DNA from: Chloranthus sessilifolius
Taxonomy: Eukaryota; Streptophyta; Magnoliopsida; Chloranthales; Chloranthaceae
Reading direction: 5' to 3'
Length of the DNA stretch: 64,000 bases
Assembly (NCBI GenBank): GCA_021018995.1
Contig: CM037585.1
Span: forward strand, 121,108,331 to 121,172,330
The notes beneath the pieces were generated by a model. The model was not told where the DNA came from and did not search any database. It worked only from the letters and a program-made list of their open reading frames with translations. Of the stretch, positions 55,737-64,000 are shown piece after piece. The number at the start of each line of letters is the position of its first letter. The stretch's first letter is position 1. Position numbers and translations under genes: made by a program.

Positions 55737-56400
55737 TCACCCAAACAGAGCCTCATACGGTGTCATGCCAATACTTGCTTGAAAACTGTTATTATAGGCA
55801 AACTCGATCAATGGCAAGTGTTGATCCCATGCTCCCTGAAGATCGAGCATACAGGCCCGTAGCATATCTTCAATAATTTGATTTACTCTCTCTATTTGGC
55901 CATCTGTTTGCGGATGAAAAGTTGAATTGAAATCGAGTCTAGTGCCCATTCCTTCTTGAAATTTCTTCCAGAATTGTGAAGTGTACAACGGATCTCTATA
56001 TGAAACTATACTCACGGGAATGCCGTGCAATCTGACAATCTCCCTCATATATAGATCCACTAGTCTGCTTGTTGTGTAGGTTGTGTTGTATGGTAAGAAA
56101 TGAGCTGACTTTGTGAGTCTACCCACTATTACTCATATTGCATTATGCTTCCGTGCTGTGCGTGGCAATCCTAATATAAAATCCATTGAAATTGATTCCC
56201 ACTTCCATTCTGATATAGGCAATGGCTACAATAATCCTGCTAGATGTCGGTGGTCCACCTTTACCTGTTGACACACCAAGCACCTTGAAACATACTCAGC
56301 GATGTCCTTTTTCAAACCTCTCTACCAGAAGTCTTTCTTAAGTCCTCACACATTTTTGTGCTTCCGGGATGGATATCATAAGGTGATTTATGTGCCTTGT
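55737..56400 (-). pseudogene. Gypsy-2 integrase core
   Basis: '[16 protein letters not shown]', then 'IVSYRDPLYTSQFW', where the second catalytic Asp (family 'SDRDP') is replaced by Tyr, and '[15 protein letters not shown]' with the catalytic Glu. The zinc-binding part (56240-56340) is frameshifted. The loss of an active-site Asp means this copy was dead even without stops. Confidence 0.85.
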
Positions 56401-57913
56401 TGTGAAATGAATCTTGTTTTAAATTCGCAAGCACATGAATCGGATTGTAGTTAGTGAGTGCGGAGTACGAGATCGTTCCCTCGGAGATAGGTTAGAAAAT
56501 TATCAAGAGGAAATAACAATTAACTAAAAGAATTACCACAGATTTAACACAATATTTAAACTAGCTGATGAATTTTTAAGAGTATGATGATAATAAAACT
56601 AAGCAATAAAATTAACTTAAATAAAGAATAAAAGAGAGGATCGGGAAGCTAATTCCTCCCATCCTTGGTTTACCATTTATAAAATATAGATCTAACGGAT
56701 GAGATGCAATATCGTCACAAGATGCAATCATGTGAATATTGAACTCAATCAATAATTTATGAAAAATATGACAATTAATTCATGGAAATAATTCTAATGT
56801 ATGCTCTTCCTACTGTCGCAAAGGAAATGAGGCAAAACATTCATCGTAAAAGGGACTTCTAATGGCGATAAATTAATGCCGTAAAATAGGGCAAAACATC
56901 TACCATAAAAGAGAGACTCCTAATGATGATGAATTAATGTCTCAAATATTATCAACAAAGAACCTGGAGTAGATTCCCTATTGCAGATATGAGATCATGG
57001 GAGTGGTACTAGCTCCCCTATCTTAGATGGCAATAAAAAATTTACTAATTCGGCAAGAGCAATTAGGCATTGATGATCAGGGCATCTTTGATGAAATAAT
57101 ATCACAACTATAAATATATATTATTATAAATGAAAACTTCAGAGAGGACTCATTAGATCCCCATCTTTAAAAAGATTTAGCTATGCATACTAGAAATGAA
57201 AGACATAATTGAAAGACAAAATGAAAATAACATTAAAATACCGTAAGAGAAGCTTTAACAATTCCAAGGTAAACTTTGATCCAAGTATAATTCTTCTTGA
57301 AGCCTTAAAATAAAACTAAACTAGAATCTAAACCTAAAAAATAGAAAGAACAATGCTAGGAAAAATAAAAGGCTCCCCAAAGGGAGAGACCCCCAAAATA
57401 AGAAGAGCCTGAACCCTAAATACTGCTTAGTTTAAATAGGGCTCGGGCATAAAATATGCCAAATATAGGTCAATCGATTGAATTACAAGATTCAATCGAT
57501 TGAATTCAAATTCTAAAAATGATGGCTTCATTTGAATTCAAAAATCAATCGATTGATTTTCATATTTCAATCGATTGAGTTTAAATTCAAATCTTGAGCG
57601 GCAAACAATTGTCAAAGACTCAATCGATTGAATTATGGATCTCAATCGATTGATTTTGACATATGATAATAATAGTTCTCTTTATCTTTGACTGAATTAA
57701 TCGATTCCATCACGGTTTTTAATGCTTCTATTGGTTTCATGATTCAATACTCCCATGTAGCCTTTAATTATGCTTAATTATGGTCCTGCAAGATCCAACG
57801 GTCACGAATATCTGAAATCACAAAAACTGTGTAATAGCCGTCAGATTGCCTTCATTGGGTGGCTAAATATAGGTTTTAGGGTATGAAATATGATCATATT
57901 TCACACCTCATCA
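56401..57913 (-). mobile_element. Athila-2 3' LTR
   Basis: Sense start TGATGAGGTGTGAAATATGA at 57913; the far edge is at 56401 or 56403 (both give TG/CA ends). CAATCGATTGA palindromes occupy 57470-57655 and the TATA box CTATTTAAAC follows in the sense direction at about 57431-57440. Near the far end it has the same 'GATTCATGTGCTTGCGA' phrase as the Athila-1 LTR. Confidence 0.85.
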
Positions 57914-60900
57914 CACCCTCAAACCTACACTTTGCTAGTCCTCGAGCAAAGAAGAAGATAAACAAAGCTGAAAAATAAACTAACAACCTAAGAAAAATAA
58001 TGAATGCCACTTTCGTAGGGAGCACGATTGCATTTAGCACATGCAACAAGCTTTTAAACCGCTAGGTGATCCCTAGTGGAGGAGTTTTGTCTCATGAGCG
58101 TTTTCAGTGAAGTTACCCATAAACTTCAACACATCTTTAAACCATCGATAAAATTGAGTTTTCAAAATATGGTTTTCATATATTTTTAACTTTAAAGTAC
58201 AAAACTATTAATCAATTCAACATGCGAATTCTCAATTTCAAATAACAATGCTATACCAATCATACTTGTATCCATTCAAATTAGTCTAATGTTCAAATCG
58301 TTAGATAACTCATCCATTCATGCTTAAACATGTAGTGTGTGCATACCCAAACCAAGATTCATCCATCTCAAAACCAGCCCAAACATCAAATCATCAGATC
58401 TCATGTCTCGACTCAATCCACGCTTTAGGTATACTCTCAAAATAGAAACGCATCGATGATGAGTTCATTTTCTCTCACATGTGAGAGATCAATACAAATC
58501 AAGTAAAAAGGTCTCACATAATAGAAGAAACATGACGTAATCAATGAACAAAAATAAATCTCATATGAACAGATACTTGTATATCCTAAACATGTCATAT
58601 CGAGTGTCATAGGTATCACATATTCACTCTCCACAAGACAGTTACCAATGCAAGATTGATCGATTTTAAATGTAACCCTTGCAAGTGCACAAGATCTATT
58701 GCAGTATGGCAAGAACAAAGGTGTCGAACCCACGGGGAAATCTTGAATTTTAATTAATTCTTTCAGAGATTTAAAAACGTCCCCAAGGAAGTACCAAAGG
58801 GCAGATTCAATTTAACCAAAAATTTATCACTTTTTTAAATGCAAGAAAAATAAATTAATCTAAACAACTAATTACTTATGAATCTAAGAATAATATTTAA
58901 ATAAGATCAAGAAATATGCTACCCCAGATTTGTACCCCCCTTTCATTAAAAAATCATTCACACCATCACCATCATTCATTCATAAAATGATTTGAAATAA
59001 AGTATGATCATCAATCCGACATACCCTATCTAAAAACAATGACTCAACCTATCATTGCGGTATGAGTCATGTAAGAAGCATAGCGTATCTCGTGATGTGT
59101 AGATCAAAACAATAAAAACATTAGACTATGGTATTAATCATAAATATGGGTACTTATCTGGGGATCGCATCTTTCCCGATCTACTGATTCAGCCGCTCAT
59201 CTTTGGTGTATGATCTCCTTGTTCATTCAAAGCCATTCCTCTTTTTATTTCTTCCAAAAATCTTTGGTTACAATGTCTTTTCCTAAATACAATCTATGAA
59301 TGTAAAAGAAAGACAGTGCAAATCCTAAGTACAATCTATCCAAATCAATCCCTAGAAGAAGGAGAAAAGAAGAACTTTTTAAAAGATGCTCAGAGGAGTC
59401 TAAAACTAAAAATAATAATGAATAAATAATCCTCTAAAAAAAACTCTCTCTAAAAAAATCTCTAATTATTTCCTAAAAAAAATCCGTCTAATTCCTATCT
59501 CTAATTCTTGCTCTAATTTTTGCTCCCCTTTTCGAAGTGTTTGATCCGCTTTAAATAGAGCCGAAGTTTCCCAGCCACAGAGGTGTTCCAACTCGAAAAT
59601 TTAGTGTCGATTAATTAACTCAATAGGGTCGATGCATCGACCTCCCAGATTTTCGTGAATTCTCGCCGAACTTTACATCAGACACTGTTTCAGTAATTTG
59701 GCCATAACTTTCTGTCCCGAACTCGGATTGAGGCAATTCTTGATCCGTTGGAAAGCTGCTAGAAAGATTTACAACTTTTGTGTTTTAACAATTTCATAAT
59801 TCGGCCGTCTTGAATGTCTAAATTGAGCTACAAGTCGCACTAAGTTCTCGATGACCCAAAGTTGCAGTGTTTTGATATTATTTTCAGAATTCTTGGGCTG
59901 TTTTCTGCACTTGGCTTGTATTTACCTGAAGCACTTCAAATCTAATAATTCTTATCAGATAGCCTTCATCGGATAGTTAAATATAGGTATCTAGGGGTGA
60001 AATATCATCATATTTCACTACTCATCAAAGATCGGATCATGAAGGTCTCTTTTAGAGTTCTAACGGGGCTTAAGTAAGGGTAAGAAAGAAATGGAAGTTG
60101 AGATTCAAAAATTCTAAGAAATTGGAAAAGGAACTAATTTCTGATTTTTCTATTTCTTCTCTTTTTCTTTCCTTAATCTCTGGCTATTTTTCTCAATATT
60201 TTTCTATTTTCTCAACTTTCTTTTCTTTTCACTCCTTTTTCTTCTTTTGAATTTCATTTTCTTGAAGCATCTCATATTTTTCAATTTTTTTTTCTTTTTC
60301 TTTTTCTTTTTCTCCTCTTTTTTTTTCTGTCATATAGTCTCAATAAACACCACAACTCGGTATCTCTCCACTTACTTTCTTTTCGTTCATTCTCATATCT
60401 CGTTCCTAATTTCTCATAAATAAGAAGGGTAAGACTGAATTTTCATAAATGGTGCAGCGATAAAGGTTAACAAGGCTTATCAAAGAATATATAAACGCAA
60501 AACTTTCAATAAGCTCAAAGGGGTACTCGAATGATAAATTTATATGAGGTGGGATATTTTAAGTACAAACGAGCCAAAGATGACCTTCAATCATGTCCTC
60601 AAAAGATGATAATCTTGTCTATTTGTCTTGAGTAAACATACAATACGTTCTAGCACAATGATATGAATTTAATGTTATGCAAAATCATAAGTCAAAACAA
60701 AATGTATGAGATTATACAAAAATAATTCGTATTCAAAGATAACTCCGAGTTTATGTAAACTCTCATCAAGGATGGGAAATTAACTCTAAAGGTCACCGGA
60801 TTTAGTCTCCACTATGAACCAAGCATTCAAAGTTTAAAATAGTCCCTCAATTTCTTGATCTTAAGCATGGTATACGTGCACAAAGTGTCTAGCCATGAAT

Positions 60901-61217
60901 TTCAGGGTCATTCTCAAATGATCACATTAAATTTTATTATCCTAGATGTAAGTAATCAAATTATGACATTCATATTTTCAAAATATAATTTACATGCATC
61001 ATTGATTAAAGTTTGAAAACTATTGCAAAGTAACATGTGTCATGGTTCCAAAGTTTTTTTTTTTGTAGTTTTAGGGGTATCAAAATAATAGAAACACAGA
61101 AACTACACCCCCAAACCTGAACAAAATAATGTCCTCATTGTTGACAATAAATAAAAAATTGGACTAAGGTGAAGGAAAATACTTAGAGTAATAATTTGAG
61201 GCTCATGGTAGTATATG
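57914..61217 (-). other. Athila-2 3' untranslated region (around S5)
   Basis: No gene. It matches Athila-1 43380-45170 in reverse, including the oligopyrimidine (sense: purine) stretch at 60130-60340 and 'CCCCCAAACCTGAACA' near 61109. Confidence 0.75.
58657..60027 (-). mobile_element. Solo LTR S5 (Athila type), TSD AAGAT
   Basis: Sense start TGATGAGTAGTG at 60027 and end AAAATCGATCA at 58657, with perfect AAGAT at 58652-58656 and 60028-60032. Closely similar to S4. It has the shared cassette (about 59680-59800), GTCGATGCATCGACC palindromes (59604-59645) and CTATTTAAAG (59551-59560, minus strand). Confidence 0.96.
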
Positions 61218-63802
61218 TGTGACAGCCCGGATTTCGGCACTCCGAAACCCCTGCCATCAGCACGGTCCTCCAGACCACGCCCCAAAGCTACGCACGAAAC
61301 ATTGGTATAACAAGCACAATTAAATAAATAAAGCGAATAATCTCATAAAGCGGAAACGATTAATATGCCCAATTAGCATATGCAAACGACAGTTCTACTT
61401 TCATGCCACTGCATAAACAGAGAACCGACCCGAACCATCGGTGATAAACAGATCACTCCAGATGGTTTGCCAAAAGAATAATTCAATTTAATTACATGTT
61501 TAACAAAAAGAAGGCTTGACATACCAAGCCGTACAACTAGCTCTCAAAAACTATTCTCTGTCAAAGTACACAGCAGAGTCTCCTAGAAGAAGTCCTTAGG
61601 TGGAGGCTCTAACTCGTCTCCAGGTACGTAATCCGAATCACTCAGATCTACGTCTCCCGAAGCCTCAGCTGCTGCTATTAGTGGACCTGCGACGTATAGT
61701 CTAAAGGGTGAGCTACATCCTAGCTCAATAGGGAACAAACACAATGAACATATAAATTAAGACTCACATATATTCCATGATATTCTAAGCATGATGTGTC
61801 TATGCATTTGCTAGAAAATAGTTTAAAAGCTGATGAATTTCATTCAAGTTTACTGGTAATTAGTATGTCTTACTTTACTGTTGGTTTATCATGAATGACA
61901 CTGAACAGGCCTAAAGAAAAACTTAAATCTTCAACTTAAGTAATCCCCGAGCAATATAGCGTCGAGCCCCGATGAGATACCCTTCATCGTCGTCTAAATA
62001 GACAATTGTTATAAAGTATTCCCTGGGAATACGACCCAAGCCCCTTTCTCACTAGGCGGCGGCGTTAAATATCACTCAACATCCCTGGGATGTGCTTACT
62101 ATTACGGATAAACCTCCGCACTGGTGTACGGATTGGCCGCCGTACCGGTCACGAATATCCTGCCGCGTCAGTCGTGAGTATCCCGCCACGTCGGTGGGGT
62201 ATCCTATCAAACCTCAAATAACAAAAATAACATGCGCTTTACATATAGTTGTTCACCGTGTAAGTCTGCTATCTTATATCTGTTAGGCCTCAACAGTAAT
62301 TATTCAATCATACGTATACATCCCCGGGATGTATACATACCCACATCACACCTGATGCCTTTATTACTTTCTCATCCCCTGGGGATGTCTCATTCTCATT
62401 AGATTACTTGATCTTAATTACTTGCATCACACAGATGCCTTTATCACATTCTTAGTGTCACACACGCACCCATTTTTTATAAAGCTTTTCATAGTTAAAA
62501 TAATTTCAATTCTGATAATTATATCACTACATACATGCTCTTAAAATTAAAGTACATGTTCAAGGTGTTCCCTACCTCAATTCTCTGAAGGTCCAAGCAT
62601 CGAGGTCCCACGTGGCTCCTTGTGCTCGCTTTCACGCGTACCACCTATGGTACATCATAACACATGCAATACATCACTAAAGATGTAATGAAGAAGGTCC
62701 TGGACCCTCCATGAATCTCAAAGAACACTTAGAAAGTTAAGCAAAACTGTCAAAGTCTATTAATCGATTCCCAAAATCGATTAATTGAAATACAATTCGA
62801 TTAATCGATTCCCAAAATTGATTAATCGAAACCCAAATCGATTAATTGATTCTCAAAATCGATTAATCGAGATTCAAATTCGATTAATCGATCCCAAATC
62901 GATTAATCGAATTCTCCAACATAATGAAGTCGATTCTCAAATCGAGTGGTCGAAAGTCTGAAATCGATTAGTCGATCCCAAATCGATTAATCGAATTCCA
63001 AAATTGATTAATCGATTTCCCAACTCAATTAGTTGATTTCTCTAGGTCTCTTTTCTCCAGCCACTGGAGGTACCCAGTCGATTAGTCGATTTCCAAATCG
63101 ACTAATCGAAATCCAAATCGATTAATCAAAATACAATTCAATTAATCAAAATCGGGCTTTCATGACTTTTCAACTTCCAGGCCAAAATCGATTAATCGAA
63201 CTCTAATTTCGATTAATCGATTTGATTAGATTCAGCCCCCTTCTGGGCTGTTCTTCCAAATCTTTCTCCTTTCTTTTCTATGCCTTTAATCTACCCATTT
63301 TAAACTATAGTGACTGGATCTTAACCATCATACATCTATGCCTTAACTTCAATTTAAAACTTACCTCAAGAATCCCCTCAAGGAATTTATTTGTTGAGTT
63401 TGATGCTAGGGTTCCATCATTTGCTTCACGATCTCAATCGCTTTGAATCCATCAATGAATGCTCTAATTAGTCCTTTAATTTGCATTCACTTCTTTCTTA
63501 ATAACTCCTCTTTACTCCTCTCTCTCTCCTCTTAACTCTCTCTTCAACAACCAAAGCAAAAAAAACTAGGATTATTAAAACCCTTTTATTCTCTCTCCTG
63601 CCTTGTGTGTTAAACACATACATCAGAGATAGGTGTATGTAGTCCTAAACCAACAACATTCACTACACTTAAGTCACCTTTGCATCACGTTAGTTCATCC
63701 CTCCATGAATTCTAAGTTTGACCATCACTTGATCAAATCTACGATCAATCGGGCACAGATCTCGAGGTTAAAGTCAAGCAATCAACTTTTCGGGATATTA
63801 CA
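61218..63802 (-). mobile_element. Family D chromovirus 3' LTR
   Basis: Complete 2585-bp LTR, TGTGACAGCCCGG to GGGATATTACA on the plus strand. It carries the 'TGCGACGTATAGTCTAAAGG' block (61688), the GTACGG...CCGTACC foldback (62120-62147), the 'TTCCCTACCTCAA' block (62568) and an AATCGATTAATCGATT array (62757-63225). The same family lies inverted at 1-1258. Confidence 0.92.
62757..63225. repeat. TCGATTAATCGA palindrome array in family D LTR
   Basis: More than twenty AATCGATTAATCGATT-type motifs, some with AATCGACTAATCGAAA variants, are separated by 5-30 bases. Confidence 0.92.
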
Positions 63803-64000
63803 TTCTCCCCACCTTGGGAATTTTCATCCTCGAAAATAACCCAAGGGTGTGTCGTTGCTTGGGTACCCCACACTCAGGGAGTCGCGTACCCACCCACAAA
63901 ATGACGCACACATTACATAGTACAAGCAAACAGAAATGACGTAGAAATTACATGCTGAAGAAAACTGATCTAGATTTCATAAATTTCCAAAATGTACAAC
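63803..64000 (-). mobile_element. Polypurine tract and inner edge of the family D element
   Basis: Minus strand CCCAAGGTGGGGAGAA (63803-63818) is the polypurine tract, followed by the decayed AATTTTC/CGAAAAT hairpin (63819-63836). The rest is non-coding 3' region; the coding part lies beyond the window. Confidence 0.85.

Larger units (their letters stand above)
52243..56400 (-). mobile_element. Gypsy-2: 3' part of a second chromovirus
   Basis: From right to left: integrase (to 55737), integrase tail with an intron-like insertion, chromodomain, TATA/palindrome region, extra ORF, polypurine tract (52434-52447) and a very short LTR (52243-52433). RT, gag and the 5' LTR are absent because Athila-2 interrupts the integrase at about 56400 and the continuation is not in the window. 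It is similar in sequence to Gypsy-1 but clearly a different family. Confidence 0.88.
56401..61217 (-). mobile_element. Athila-2: 3' part of a second Athila-like element
   Basis: On the minus strand a 3' untranslated region (61217 to 57926) leads into a polypurine tract (57914-57925) and 3' LTR (57913 to about 56401). The untranslated region matches that of Athila-1 (43380-45180). Gag and pol are absent, as the family D element truncates it at 61217. It inserted in the Gypsy-2 integrase. S5 lies within. Confidence 0.85.

Overview
This window looks like nuclear DNA of a flowering plant, probably a woody eudicot; I cannot name the species. It is AT-rich and packed with nested LTR retrotransposons of two Ty3/gypsy lineages: Tekay/Del-like chromoviruses (initiator-Met tRNA primer site, chromodomain) and Athila-like elements (tRNA-Asp-type primer site). 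Only two host genes are recognisable: intact SAUR (small auxin-up RNA) genes at 8332-8628 (-) and 50084-50419 (+). They lie in tandemly duplicated flanking DNA (about 5841-9519 and 48321-52242, with a third unit starting near 52165). About 39 kb of retrotransposon has been inserted within this cluster.

Layout. 1-1258: partial LTR of family D. 1370-5840: 5' LTR of a truncated minus-strand chromovirus, itself hit by a CACTA-type DNA transposon end. 5841-9519: host DNA with SAUR-A. 9520-11232: decayed LTR. 11233-26680: minus-strand chromovirus 'Gypsy-1' (gag, protease, RT, RNase H, integrase, chromodomain and an extra downstream ORF), with a clean solo LTR (S1, 15481-18622) inside. 26681-48320: old LTR fragments holding solo LTR S2 (26993-29925) and solo LTR S3 (30629-47808). 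S3 is split by a full-length plus-strand Athila element, 'Athila-1' (31073-46931), which carries solo LTR S4 (37039-38504) in pol. 48321-52242: host DNA with SAUR-B. 52243-56400: 3' part of a second chromovirus, 'Gypsy-2', cut by the 3' part of 'Athila-2' (56401-61217), which carries solo LTR S5 (58657-60027). 61218-64000: 3' LTR and internal edge of a family D chromovirus running off the window. Five insertions have perfect 5-bp target site duplications: GAAAT (S1), TGCAA (S2), ATACC (S3), CTATG (S4), AAGAT (S5); Athila-1 has CTGAG. The order of nesting can therefore be read directly.

How the parts fit. Most coding genes belong to the elements. Gypsy-1 gag and pol are disabled by point nonsense mutations that all fit cytosine deamination, the expected decay of methylated plant transposons. 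Athila-1 gag and pol carry stops and frameshifts, but its two downstream ORFs are open.

The most interesting pattern is a family-specific array of short TCGA-centred palindromes found in nearly every LTR and again in front of the extra, non-gag-pol ORFs. In nine places the array sits just upstream of a TATA box. Together with the extra ORFs this suggests a self-regulatory module, by analogy with VANC proteins and their motif arrays in VANDAL transposons. That link is inference. Other signals are two frame-restoring intron-like insertions in chromovirus pol, a conserved possible splice donor/acceptor pair inside chromovirus LTRs, and an about 90-bp cassette shared between Athila and chromovirus LTRs.
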